A stretch of DNA of 64,000 bases from JAFLBI01 sp964616465. GTDB lineage: Bacteria; Bacteroidota; Bacteroidia; Chitinophagales; Chitinophagaceae. The stretch covers positions 51,343-115,342 of the forward strand of contig CAZTTO010000012.1 of the NCBI GenBank assembly GCA_964616465.1, given 5' to 3'. Made by a program: the position numbers and the translations under genes. Below are positions 1-8,202 of this stretch, piece by piece. The notes beneath the pieces were generated by a model. It saw nothing but the letters and a program-made list of their open reading frames with translations, ran no database searches and was not told where the DNA came from. Each line of letters begins with the position of its first letter. The first letter of the stretch is position 1.

Positions 1-2
1 TC

Positions 3-737
3 AACTTAGTTATGGCGGCAACTGCTGAAGAAGAGATTTCCGGGAAAAGCGGAATAGAAGCACTACTCACCTCCAAAGAATTTTTATCATCGCTTCATTT
101 AAAAGAACCTTCATTTAAAAGGTGGTGTGGCATTGTAGGTGAGCCTACTCAAATGAATTTAGCTGTTGCAGAAAAGGGGTTGTTGGTGGTAGATGTGGTT
201 GTTGAAGGTAAAGCGGGGCATGCAGCTAGGGAGGAGGGAATTAATGCTATTTATAAAGCAATGAAAGATATTAGTTGGATTGAAGCCTATCGTTTTAGCG
301 AAATTTCGAACTGGTTAGGACCAGTGAAAATGTCTGTGACTGTGATTCAAACCGACAATCGAGCGCATAATATGGTTCCTGAAAATTGTACTTACACCAT
401 TGATATTCGAGTAAATGATTGTTATACCCATGAACAAATCATAGAAGTATTACAGAATTATTTACAGGGTTCCATTCGTCCGAGATCTATACGATTAAGA
501 TCTACTTCTATAGACACTTCACATCCTTTAGTTGTTGCTGCCTCGCAATTGGGAGGTAAACCATACGGATCGCCTACTTGTTCAGATAAAGCTTTAATGC
601 CATTTCCAACTTTAAAAATGGGTCCGGGCGATAGTGCCAGAAGTCATTCTGCCAACGAATACATTTTACTTTCAGAAGTTGAATCAGGCATCATGGGTTA
701 TATTGAAGTAATAGGTCAACTTAATCCCAATTGGTAA
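3..737 (+). CDS. M20 family deacetylase, ArgE-like (5' truncated)
   Basis: C-terminal 244 codons of an M20 zinc metallopeptidase of the acetylornithine/succinyl-diaminopimelate deacetylase group. The reading frame is open to the window edge and starts mid-domain (AAEEEISG-like stretch carrying the catalytic glutamates), so the real start lies upstream. The dimerisation domain is visible around VEGKAGHAAREEG and the C-terminal metal-ligand region around GPGDSARSHSANEY. The family removes an acyl group from an amino-acid intermediate. In Bacteroidota this role is usually deacylation of N-acetyl- or N-succinyl-citrulline in arginine synthesis, which would fit argH at 48803-50143, but the substrate is inferred. 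Confidence 0.8.
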   Translation, partial: NLVMAATAEEEISGKSGIEALLTSKEFLSSLHLKEPSFKRWCGIVGEPTQMNLAVAEKGLLVVDVVVEGKAGHAAREEGINAIYKAMKDISWIEAYRFSEISNWLGPVKMSVTVIQTDNRAHNMVPENCTYTIDIRVNDCYTHEQIIEVLQNYLQGSIRPRSIRLRSTSIDTSHPLVVAASQLGGKPYGSPTCSDKALMPFPTLKMGPGDSARSHSANEYILLSEVESGIMGYIEVIGQLNPNW

Positions 738-738
738 T

Positions 739-948
739 TTATTGCTCGCTCAGTTGATTTTCTAATAAGCCTTTCGCAATAATTAAAAACTGTTCTGGAA
801 CATACACTTCAATTTCACCAAAACTGAGGTAGCTGCTATCTAGTTTGTTGAGTATTTGCACAGGAACATCATTTTCTTCCAGCTTTCCTTGTACAATAGA
901 TGCCTCAGCAATGCTCTTTGTAGCAAACAACATTTTCCATGAATACAT
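739..948 (-). CDS. DUF2007-type small protein
   Basis: A 69-residue protein with the DUF2007 pattern: an N-terminal segment about moving across 'IAEASIVQGKLEENDVPVQI' -like residues followed by a short strand-rich half (EIEVYVPE) and a C-terminal helix. Proteins of this family are small, cytosolic, sometimes called putative signal-transducing proteins, and have no established biochemical role. It converges with the deacetylase upstream, with one base between the two stop codons, and lies head-to-tail behind the CPBP protease gene on the same strand, 12 bases apart, so the two may be cotranscribed. Confidence 0.7.
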   Translation of the reverse strand: MYSWKMLFATKSIAEASIVQGKLEENDVPVQILNKLDSSYLSFGEIEVYVPEQFLIIAKGLLENQLSEQ

Positions 949-960
949 GCAGTAACAAAT

Positions 961-1908
961 TTATGCGACAAAGTCGCCGAATGTACGCAAAGTAGATTTG
1001 AGTTTATGAGATCCAATACGATGACTCTCTTGATGCAAGTGAACAAACAAAGCTGCAATCACTACAGCTGCAACTATTGTCCAACCATAGGGTACCACTT
1101 CATCTACAGCAGAAGGAATAGGCTTCCCTTTTAATTTTAGTATATAAATCTGTGTAACTGCAATTCCATTATTCAGAAAATGCATCCACACACTTAGCCA
1201 AATGTTTTTGGTGACGAAGAATATAAATCCAAGTACTAGTCCCAATCCCGCTCTTGGCAAAAATCCAAAAAATGAAAAATGGACTGCACTAAAAATAAGT
1301 GAGGTTAGAATGATGCCAATCCACATATTGTTTGTCAATCCAATCATTACCTGCTGTAAGCAACCTCTAAAAAAGATTTCTTCAATAAAAGCAGGAGCAA
1401 GAGCAAGTACAGATAAAACAAACAAATACTCGGGCACCGATTTCATTTGTGTGATAGACTTAATAGCATTGTTGTATTCCAATTCTAAGGCCTTCATCTG
1501 TGCCATCCAATCTGGGGGCAAAGGAATTCTTCTATTCAAATCGGCTAAGCTTGCACTCAGTAATAATCCAGCCGCTGCCAATAAGGTTACAACAATCCAC
1601 TGTTTGATGCTCATCAACTTAAAAAAGCCAACATAATTTACCGCTCTTTTTGATACAATTTTTGCAAATATGAAGGCTGGTAATAAAAACGCAAATCCTG
1701 TGGTCAACACATTTGTAATGGCAGTCAATTTACCATATTCAGGTTTGGTCATGGCTGTTCTAATTTCAGAAATGGGTTCATCCATTACAAGTGCAATGAG
1801 TCCAAAACTTAAACTAGCGCCTACTATGAGGCCAGCTCCAAGCAGGGCAAGCAATAGTCCAAACTGTCCCCAATATCCTATCAGTGGTCTTTCCTTCATA
1901 TAATACAA
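961..1908 (-). CDS. CPBP family intramembrane glutamic protease
   Basis: A 315-residue polytopic membrane protein of the CPBP (CAAX protease and bacteriocin-processing) family. The signature EEIFFRG lies at residues 176-182 with the catalytic glutamate pair at 176-177 and arginine 181. Further motif histidines are at about 210 (SAVHFSFF) and 243 (WMHFLNN). About seven or eight hydrophobic segments are visible. The first ATG gives MYYMKERP; a second ATG three codons in is equally possible. It is divergent from dusB with only a few bases between the start codons. The substrate is unknown. Confidence 0.85.
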   Translation of the reverse strand: MYYMKERPLIGYWGQFGLLLALLGAGLIVGASLSFGLIALVMDEPISEIRTAMTKPEYGKLTAITNVLTTGFAFLLPAFIFAKIVSKRAVNYVGFFKLMSIKQWIVVTLLAAAGLLLSASLADLNRRIPLPPDWMAQMKALELEYNNAIKSITQMKSVPEYLFVLSVLALAPAFIEEIFFRGCLQQVMIGLTNNMWIGIILTSLIFSAVHFSFFGFLPRAGLGLVLGFIFFVTKNIWLSVWMHFLNNGIAVTQIYILKLKGKPIPSAVDEVVPYGWTIVAAVVIAALFVHLHQESHRIGSHKLKSTLRTFGDFVA

Positions 1909-1942
1909 AAATATGCGTGTAACTTCGCACTTTTTAGCGACA

Positions 1943-2980
1943 ATGGTTCAAATAGGCAAAATACAATTACCCGATTTCCCCTTACTCCTCGCACCTATGG
2001 AAGATGTGAGCGACCCGCCTTTTCGTGCAGTATGTAAAGATAATGGTGCAGACTTGATGTACACGGAATTTATTAGCAGTGAAGGGCTGATTAGAAATGC
2101 CATTAAAAGTCGACAAAAACTCGATATTTACGACGAAGAGCGCCCAATTGGTATTCAAATTTTTGGGGGAGATGAAGAGGCAATGGCGTTGAGTGCTCAA
2201 ATTGTTGCTGCGGTTGAGCCAGATTTGGTAGATATTAATTTTGGCTGTCCTGTAAAAAAAGTGGTTTGTAAGGGGGCAGGTGCTGGCGTTTTAAAAGATG
2301 TGCCATTAATGGTTCGACTCACATCAGCCGTTGTAAAGTCCACTACTTTACCCGTAACGGTAAAAACCAGGTTAGGCTGGGACGATCAAAGTAAGAATAT
2401 TGAAGAAGTTGCTGAAAGATTACAGGATGTAGGTATTCAGGCACTTTCCATTCATGGAAGAACCCGTGCTCAAATGTATAAGGGTGAAGCCGATTGGGAG
2501 TTGATTGCTCGGGTAAAAGAAAATCCCAGAATTAAGATTCCCATTTTTGGAAACGGCGATATAGATAGTCCGGAAAAAGCCCTGGCATATAAAAACAGAT
2601 ATGGCGTGGATGGTATTATGATTGGTCGCGCTGCAATTGGTTATCCCTGGATTTTTAGAGAAATCAAGCATTACTTAGCAACGGGCGAAAAATTACCGCC
2701 ACCTACATTGACCGATAGAATTGAGGTTTGCAAAAAGCATTTACATAGAAGTGTTGCTTGGAAAAATCCAGTTGTGGGTGTTAATGAAATGCGTCGTCAT
2801 TATGCCAATTATTTAAAAGGCTTACCCAATATTAAAGAGTACAGAAATAAGTTGGTAACCTTAACAGAGGTTGCTGCAATTGATGATGTATTAGATGAAA
2901 TTGCAAGGGTATATGAAGGTTATGAATTTGAAAGAATGCCCATTCAACTCATCAACTACCATGAAAAATGTAGTGTTTAA
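1943..2980 (+). CDS. dusB: tRNA-dihydrouridine synthase
   Basis: FMN-dependent enzyme that reduces uridine to dihydrouridine in tRNA. The N-terminal TIM barrel opens with LLLAPMEDVSDPPFR; the catalytic cysteine is Cys102 in NFGCPVKKV, followed by a K-T-R-L-G-W substrate-binding stretch and the FMN-phosphate loop GNGDI. Family length is about 320-350 residues. An upstream in-frame ATG at 1913 would add ten residues without family character and overlap the promoter space of the divergent protease, so 1943 is preferred. Its stop overlaps the stop of the convergent crtY by four bases. DusB-type assignment over other Dus classes is moderately sure. Confidence 0.88.
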   Translation: MVQIGKIQLPDFPLLLAPMEDVSDPPFRAVCKDNGADLMYTEFISSEGLIRNAIKSRQKLDIYDEERPIGIQIFGGDEEAMALSAQIVAAVEPDLVDINFGCPVKKVVCKGAGAGVLKDVPLMVRLTSAVVKSTTLPVTVKTRLGWDDQSKNIEEVAERLQDVGIQALSIHGRTRAQMYKGEADWELIARVKENPRIKIPIFGNGDIDSPEKALAYKNRYGVDGIMIGRAAIGYPWIFREIKHYLATGEKLPPPTLTDRIEVCKKHLHRSVAWKNPVVGVNEMRRHYANYLKGLPNIKEYRNKLVTLTEVAAIDDVLDEIARVYEGYEFERMPIQLINYHEKCSV

Positions 2981-4128
2981 CCACGAAGCATTTGCTTGAT
3001 TGCAGCCGGGAAGAAAATAGTTGTTGGAACGCTACTCATAATTTTGATTTCCTCTTGTAGACTGGTTTCATTGTCTAAAAAGCGAAGTACTCGAGTTGCC
3101 GGATTTTTCTTAAACAAATCCGCAAACACACTGTAGCCCGGAACTTTTCTTTCACTTAATACACGTAATAAGGTTGCATCGTATAACTGAAACCTTTCTT
3201 GGAAGCTTGTAGTATGTACAAATGGATGACCCACTCTAATTAAATTTTCTACAATTGCAGCACTATGCTTTTGTACAAATTGAAAAGTATATCCACTGCT
3301 CGCTTTGGTTTGTCCACCCGCTGTTCCAATGAAAATAATATTTCCTTGTTTTTTGGGAAATTTATAATTCGTCATTGGAATTACACCGTATTCCGTTGTA
3401 TGAATTTGAAACTGATTAATTTGAAGCGTATTGTGTATATAATCGCTCAGTGCTTCTTCATAAGTTTCTTGCGGCAATAAAGATTCATTGAACAACGTAT
3501 ACTCAACAAGCGCTCTGTTTGGGGCTAATGGCAGCATATACATGAAAGTTGCACCATGATGCTGGCTCACCCGAAAGTCCATGAACGTTGCAACAGTTGG
3601 ATTGAAATAATCCTTCTCAGTTACAATTTCCCATCCCTTGAAATGTTGGTGTAAATAAAAGGTTCCCAAACTAGGCTGAATAGGCTCAAACAGAATACTG
3701 TTAAAGACATATTGTGCTTCTATTTTCTCACCTTCACTTATTACAAATGCAGTATTTGTTTCAGTTCCAATAGAATCAACCGAACGAAATTGAATATGCA
3801 CATTTGGAAACGATTTTAATATTGCAAAACAATGCTCGTAAAAATCTTTGCCGCGTATGACTTTATAAGTATAAGGAGCAATATCTAATAGCGAAGAAAA
3901 ATCTGGAGAATAAAAATGGATGTTTTTCCATTGATGATGAACCACATCTTCAAAATAACCTCTACCACTTTCCCAAAAGCACCAAGTTCTGTCGTTTTCA
4001 GTTTTTCGTGATTTGTCTATAAGAAGAACTCTTTTGTCTTTGAGTTGAGGTTCTTGCACCAACCTTACAGCTAGGCTAAGACCCGCAGCGCCTGCTCCTG
4101 CAATGATATAATCATAGGCTGGTATCAT
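2977..4128 (-). CDS. crtY: Lycopene cyclase (CrtY type)
   Basis: A 383-residue flavoprotein of the CrtY/CrtL lycopene beta-cyclase family, which closes psi ends of lycopene to beta rings. A dinucleotide-binding motif (IIAGAGAAGLSLA) starts at about residue 8. The family stretches DRTWCFWE and GTAGGQTKASSGYTF are present. It is the last gene of the operon and its start overlaps the crtZ stop in an ATGA arrangement, implying translational coupling. Because hydratase-like and CrtD-like genes lie in the same operon, it may cyclise only one end of lycopene to gamma-carotene; that is inference from context. Confidence 0.9.
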   Translation of the reverse strand: MIPAYDYIIAGAGAAGLSLAVRLVQEPQLKDKRVLLIDKSRKTENDRTWCFWESGRGYFEDVVHHQWKNIHFYSPDFSSLLDIAPYTYKVIRGKDFYEHCFAILKSFPNVHIQFRSVDSIGTETNTAFVISEGEKIEAQYVFNSILFEPIQPSLGTFYLHQHFKGWEIVTEKDYFNPTVATFMDFRVSQHHGATFMYMLPLAPNRALVEYTLFNESLLPQETYEEALSDYIHNTLQINQFQIHTTEYGVIPMTNYKFPKKQGNIIFIGTAGGQTKASSGYTFQFVQKHSAAIVENLIRVGHPFVHTTSFQERFQLYDATLLRVLSERKVPGYSVFADLFKKNPATRVLRFLDNETSLQEEIKIMSSVPTTIFFPAAIKQMLRG

Positions 4129-4613
4129 TGCGCTTGTGCAACTGACTTTTGATGTGCTTTATCTCTTTGAACTTTTTCCCAATATTTTTTTGCTACAATC
4201 AACATCCCAAAACTTTCACCATGCTCTTTTCCAATATGCTTATGGTGCATTTTATGCGCCCAACGAATTGCTTTTACATAAGTGTTGTTAGAACGAGTAA
4301 ACCATTTGAATCGCTGGTGAATAATTACGTCATGCACAAGAAAGTAAGCTAATCCATAGAGTGCAATACCAAAACCAATAGCCGCTACCCAATAATAGCC
4401 ATTCTGTAATCCAAGCATAATGCATAGCCAACTTGGAATTGCAAAGATTAAAAAGAATGCATCGTTCTTTTCAAAAAAATGACCAGTAGGTTGATGATGG
4501 TCTTCATGCAAGTACCATAGAAATCCGTGCATGATGTATTTATGTGTTAGCCATGTAATTCCTTCCATAATTATAAAAGTGGCCAGTGTAATGAAGATGT
4601 ATAACAGTATCAT
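4125..4613 (-). CDS. crtZ: Beta-carotene hydroxylase (CrtZ type)
   Basis: A 162-residue, four-helix membrane protein of the fatty-acid-hydroxylase superfamily that adds 3-hydroxyls to beta rings. The diiron histidine motifs are complete: HX4H at residues 24-29, HX2HH at 36-40, then HDVIIH and HKMHH further on. Length matches bacterial CrtZ. It overlaps the cruF-like gene upstream and crtY downstream by four bases each. In this operon it would hydroxylate the single or both beta rings formed by CrtY. Confidence 0.93.
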   Translation of the reverse strand: MILLYIFITLATFIIMEGITWLTHKYIMHGFLWYLHEDHHQPTGHFFEKNDAFFLIFAIPSWLCIMLGLQNGYYWVAAIGFGIALYGLAYFLVHDVIIHQRFKWFTRSNNTYVKAIRWAHKMHHKHIGKEHGESFGMLIVAKKYWEKVQRDKAHQKSVAQAQ

Positions 4614-5293
4614 GCAAAAACTCTTAAAGCGATGAAGAAAAAGGTTTGTATTAATAACAAATGCACTGCAAATTGGTTGTTTTTTTCAAATTTCAATTTA
4701 TGAAAAGCCACCAACAAAGCAGCACTAATTAAGAACCAGCAAAGGTAGTTGAAAAAGGGAACTTCGCCTGTGCCCTTCCATTCCCAAAAGCCCAGCATAA
4801 TAGCTCCCGGCTCCATGATCCAGTCAAAAAATGTAGCCAGCAAAGCACCATCAACAATAATAGAAAAGCTGTGTAGGCCTGTTCTAATCCGAATATCTTT
4901 CTCTCTATACTTATCCATGATCCATTCATTAATGGTGGTCATTAGAATCCCACATCCAAAAACCACCACCATCCAATTTACTCCAATCAATAAAGGCACT
5001 TCATTGAAGTGAGGACCCATAGATGTTCCATAAGCATAGTTGCCAAATAATCGTCCTGTATGTACGCCTATCATTTCAGTTCCCATACCAGTTAGGAAGG
5101 CGAGGAGGGTAAACAGCCAGAAATGAATGTTTTTATCTTTCTGATTCCAAATTAACAAGCCAAACATAAGCAATAGGTTCAGCGGCGTATTTGCAATAAA
5201 CCATTCTTTGTAGGGAGAAAAAAGAATTCCAATGGCACCACTTATGTGAAATAAAATAGCAATTGCTATTGATATGTTTTTTCTGCTGTACAT
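4610..5293 (-). CDS. cruF: Carotenoid 1',2'-hydratase-like (CruF/DUF422)
   Basis: A 227-residue membrane protein with about seven hydrophobic segments and the DUF422/CruF pattern: GTEMIGVHTGRLFGNYAY, then a conserved VPLLIGVNW, and late in the protein DWIMEPGAIMLGFWEW. CruF proteins hydrate the acyclic psi end of monocyclic or acyclic carotenoids at C1', making a tertiary alcohol. Overlaps crtZ by four bases and sits 22 bases behind the crtD-like gene. The symbol is given by family and context; the exact reaction was not shown here. Confidence 0.78.
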   Translation of the reverse strand: MYSRKNISIAIAILFHISGAIGILFSPYKEWFIANTPLNLLLMFGLLIWNQKDKNIHFWLFTLLAFLTGMGTEMIGVHTGRLFGNYAYGTSMGPHFNEVPLLIGVNWMVVVFGCGILMTTINEWIMDKYREKDIRIRTGLHSFSIIVDGALLATFFDWIMEPGAIMLGFWEWKGTGEVPFFNYLCWFLISAALLVAFHKLKFEKNNQFAVHLLLIQTFFFIALRVFA

Positions 5294-5315
5294 CTTAATC
5301 CTTACAATGAAGTTA

Positions 5316-6803
5316 CTATCCTTTCAAATGATAATCTTGTGATATTAGGTTGGCTGTAATTTTTGCACTTTGCAAACACAAAGGTATGCCACCCCCTGGG
5401 TGAACACTCCCACCAGCCAGGTATAGTTTTTTGATTTTTGGAGCGGCGTTTGGATGTCTTAAGAATGCAGCCCACTTTGAGTTGGAACTGGTTCCATATA
5501 AAGAACCTTGGTAAGAGCTTGTTTTCGATTCAATAGTTACTGGATCTAAAATGGCTTCTGTAGCTATCAGCGGCTCTATATCTGTTCCCAGCATTTGTTT
5601 CAACTTTGCCAGAATATTGTTTCTGGCCTGCCTCTTTAATTCCTCCCAGTTTTGTCCAACATTAGCCGGAGCATTAATCATTACAAACCAGTTTTCATGG
5701 TTTGCAGGTGCATGCACCCCTTCTTCCATTTTGGAAGTAATGTTGATGTAAATGGTTGGGTCGTTGTATAGTTGTTTGGTAACAAAAAGCGCATTGAATT
5801 CTTTCTGATAATTTTCTGTAAAAAATATGTTGTGCAATCCAAGTTCAGAAAATGAATGGCGAATGCCCCAATAAAAAATAAGAGCACTGCTGCTTCTTTC
5901 TTGCTTCAAGATACCAGCAGCTTTTCTATCTAGTTTCAGCAGATTCTTATAAGTAAAGTAAGCATCCATGTTACTTACAACTACATCTGCGAAGTAATTT
6001 TTTTTATTTGCAACGATGCCTTTTGCTTTTCCTTCACTATGAATGATTGACTCAACAGGCGTTTCAAATTCAAAAACAACACCCAGTTCTGATGCAAGTT
6101 TATACAGAGCATTTGTAATAGAAATCATGCCTCCCTTTGGATAAAAAGTGCCTTCATTGATTTCCAAATGTGGAATCATGGTAAGCATTGCCGGGGCTTG
6201 ATACGGATTACTGCCATTGTAAGTAGCATATCTGTTGAACAGCTGAACTGTTTGCGGATTCTTGAAGGTAGATGTATTGAATTGATGCATCGACTGAAAG
6301 AGATGCGCCAATTGAATTGGTCCAAGGGCTTTCTTCCAGTTTATGTATCGCAAAGTTTCTTTTCGGTGCAGGGAGTGCTCTAAAAAAATATGTCCAGTTT
6401 GGTTATAAAGCTGATTGGCTTTTTGAAGATAATTTAATACAACTTCTGAAGATTCACCTAAATGTTCTTCAAGCGTTTTTGCGAGTTCATTCGGATTAGC
6501 AGGTGCTTTAAACTTGGTGCCATTGGGATAGAAATAGTGACAGGCAAAGGGAACCGATTCGTAGTTCAAATAGTCCTTCAATTGTTTACCAGCAGCTGCA
6601 AATAATTCTTCTAATAAATGAGGTTGAGTAAACAAACTTGGACCTGCATCGAAAGAATATCCATCCTGATCAAAATGACTGAGCTTGCCACCCGGATAAC
6701 TATTTTTTTCAAAGACGGTCACAGAAAATCCTTTCGCTGCGAGACGAATAGAACTTGCTAAACCCGCAACGCCAGCTCCAATAACTATGGCATTATGACT
6801 CAT
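5316..6803 (-). CDS. crtD: CrtI-family desaturase, probably 3,4-desaturase CrtD
   Basis: A 495-residue FAD-dependent carotenoid desaturase. The N-terminal FAD motif is VIGAGVAGLASSIRLA followed by PGGKLSHF; the C-terminal FAD region reads SVHPGGGIPLCLQSAKI. That C-terminal form is the one I associate with 1-hydroxycarotenoid 3,4-desaturases (CrtD), while the second desaturase in the operon (8203-9675) has the phytoene-desaturase form. The cruF-like hydratase immediately downstream supports this, since CrtD acts on 1'-hydroxylated ends. The idi gene overlaps its start by eleven bases. Alternative: a second phytoene desaturase. Confidence 0.8.
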   Translation of the reverse strand: MSHNAIVIGAGVAGLASSIRLAAKGFSVTVFEKNSYPGGKLSHFDQDGYSFDAGPSLFTQPHLLEELFAAAGKQLKDYLNYESVPFACHYFYPNGTKFKAPANPNELAKTLEEHLGESSEVVLNYLQKANQLYNQTGHIFLEHSLHRKETLRYINWKKALGPIQLAHLFQSMHQFNTSTFKNPQTVQLFNRYATYNGSNPYQAPAMLTMIPHLEINEGTFYPKGGMISITNALYKLASELGVVFEFETPVESIIHSEGKAKGIVANKKNYFADVVVSNMDAYFTYKNLLKLDRKAAGILKQERSSSALIFYWGIRHSFSELGLHNIFFTENYQKEFNALFVTKQLYNDPTIYINITSKMEEGVHAPANHENWFVMINAPANVGQNWEELKRQARNNILAKLKQMLGTDIEPLIATEAILDPVTIESKTSSYQGSLYGTSSNSKWAAFLRHPNAAPKIKKLYLAGGSVHPGGGIPLCLQSAKITANLISQDYHLKG

Positions 6804-7329
6804 GGGTAGTGTAGTTTTTGTGCCACCACTCTTGCACTTTAGGAAAAGCTATTTTGAACCAAGGTGTAAATTCTTGTGGAGCAATATGAATTTGTTCTTC
6901 AATGTTTACAATCGATTCAAATTTAAAATCAGCTACTTCTTCTGGATTCGGTTCAATACTTCCTTCGTATTCACCAACAAACACATGGTCGTACTCGTGT
7001 TCAACCAAACCATTGTCGAATGGAGCTTGATAAGTGAAATCGAATACTTTATTTAATTGCGTGTGAATGCCCATTTCTTCTTGGAGTCTTCTGTTTGCAG
7101 CATCTATTGTGCTTTCACCAGGGCGAGGATGACTGCAACAGGTATTCGTCCATTGACCACCGCTGTGGTACTTTGAAAAAGCCCTCTGCTGTAATAGCAT
7201 ATCGCCTTTTCTATTAAAAAGAAAAACGCTGAAAGCTCTGTGAAGCAAAGCTTTTTCATGCGCTTCCATTTTTTCCATCACGCCTATTTCATGGTCATTG
7301 GTATCTACTAAAATAACTTCATCTCTCAT
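6793..7329 (-). CDS. idi: Isopentenyl-diphosphate delta-isomerase, type 1
   Basis: A 178-residue Nudix-fold enzyme that interconverts isopentenyl and dimethylallyl diphosphate, priming isoprenoid synthesis. The catalytic cysteine region is WTNTCCSHP with Cys65 in the expected place, and the catalytic glutamates are at about 110 and 112 in EHEYDHVF. The Nudix-like helix is AANRRLQEEMGI. It lies inside the carotenoid operon, overlapping the crtD-like start, so its level is probably set with the pigment genes. No geranylgeranyl diphosphate synthase (crtE) is found in the window. Confidence 0.95.
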   Translation of the reverse strand: MRDEVILVDTNDHEIGVMEKMEAHEKALLHRAFSVFLFNRKGDMLLQQRAFSKYHSGGQWTNTCCSHPRPGESTIDAANRRLQEEMGIHTQLNKVFDFTYQAPFDNGLVEHEYDHVFVGEYEGSIEPNPEEVADFKFESIVNIEEQIHIAPQEFTPWFKIAFPKVQEWWHKNYTTHES

Positions 7330-7350
7330 CGCAACGGGGGTATAATCTGA

Positions 7351-8187
7351 CTATAGTAAATTAAACTGACTTCGAATACCAGCTTTAGCAAGGATAAACA
7401 TTTTGCCATAATCTGGAATACGAATGCGTTCTTCTAAAATTCTTTCTGGCTGTATTTGTTTTATTTTTTTGAAAAGCGACAAATAATATTTGTATGCTAC
7501 ATATACACCAAACCTAGCTTTCATGGGCAAGCGAATAATACCATCGAAAGCATCATCAAAATCTTTTTGAATGTCGGCTTCAATTGCTAGTTTATCTTGG
7601 TAGCTGAAGTTTTTAAAATCACAGCCAGGGAAATACATTCTATTCAACTGCTGATAATCGGCTTTCACATCTCGCAAGAAATTTACTTTTTGGAAAGCAG
7701 AGCCTAATGATTTTGCAGCAGGTTTGAGTGAGTCGTACATGTCTTGATTCCCCTCACAAAAAACATAGAGACACATTAATCCAACAACCTCAGCACTTCC
7801 ATAAATGTACTCTTCATAACCAGCTCTATCATATTGGCGCTTCGAAAGATCCATTTCCATGCTGTATAAAAATGCATCTATGAGTGCATGATCAATATTA
7901 TACTGATTAACCGTTAGTTGAAAGCTATGAAGAATAGGATTGAGGCTAATTTTTCGGTTAATAGCGTCGTAGGTTGCTTGCTTAAATTCGGCCAACAACA
8001 AGTCTTTATCATGTTCATGAAATGTATCTACAATTTCATCAGCAAATCGCACAAAGCCATAAATATTGAAGATGGGCTGACGAAGCTCCTTATCCAACAA
8101 GCGGATAGCAGATGAGAAGCTAGTACTGTACTTCTCAGTTGTGATTTTGCTGCATTGTTCTGATACTTCTCGGAAAAGCTGGATCAT
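7351..8187 (-). CDS. crtB: Phytoene synthase
   Basis: A 278-residue trans-prenyltransferase that condenses two geranylgeranyl diphosphates to phytoene. The first aspartate-rich motif is DEIVD at residues 50-54, where a DD-rich motif is normal; the second is at about 173 in NFLRDVKADYQQL, followed by the usual YFP. The N-terminal YSTSFSSAIRLL stretch is typical. It is 21 bases upstream of idi and 15 bases downstream of crtI, in the same direction. Confidence 0.93.
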   Translation of the reverse strand: MIQLFREVSEQCSKITTEKYSTSFSSAIRLLDKELRQPIFNIYGFVRFADEIVDTFHEHDKDLLLAEFKQATYDAINRKISLNPILHSFQLTVNQYNIDHALIDAFLYSMEMDLSKRQYDRAGYEEYIYGSAEVVGLMCLYVFCEGNQDMYDSLKPAAKSLGSAFQKVNFLRDVKADYQQLNRMYFPGCDFKNFSYQDKLAIEADIQKDFDDAFDGIIRLPMKARFGVYVAYKYYLSLFKKIKQIQPERILEERIRIPDYGKMFILAKAGIRSQFNLL

Positions 8188-8202
8188 AAGCCGATTTTAA
8201 AG

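Noticed and set aside
840..1058. Minus-strand open frame between the DUF2007 and CPBP genes
   Set aside because: It overlaps both real genes in another frame.
5551..6499. Several plus-strand open frames across the carotenoid genes
   Set aside because: They are antisense to well supported crt genes and have no family character.
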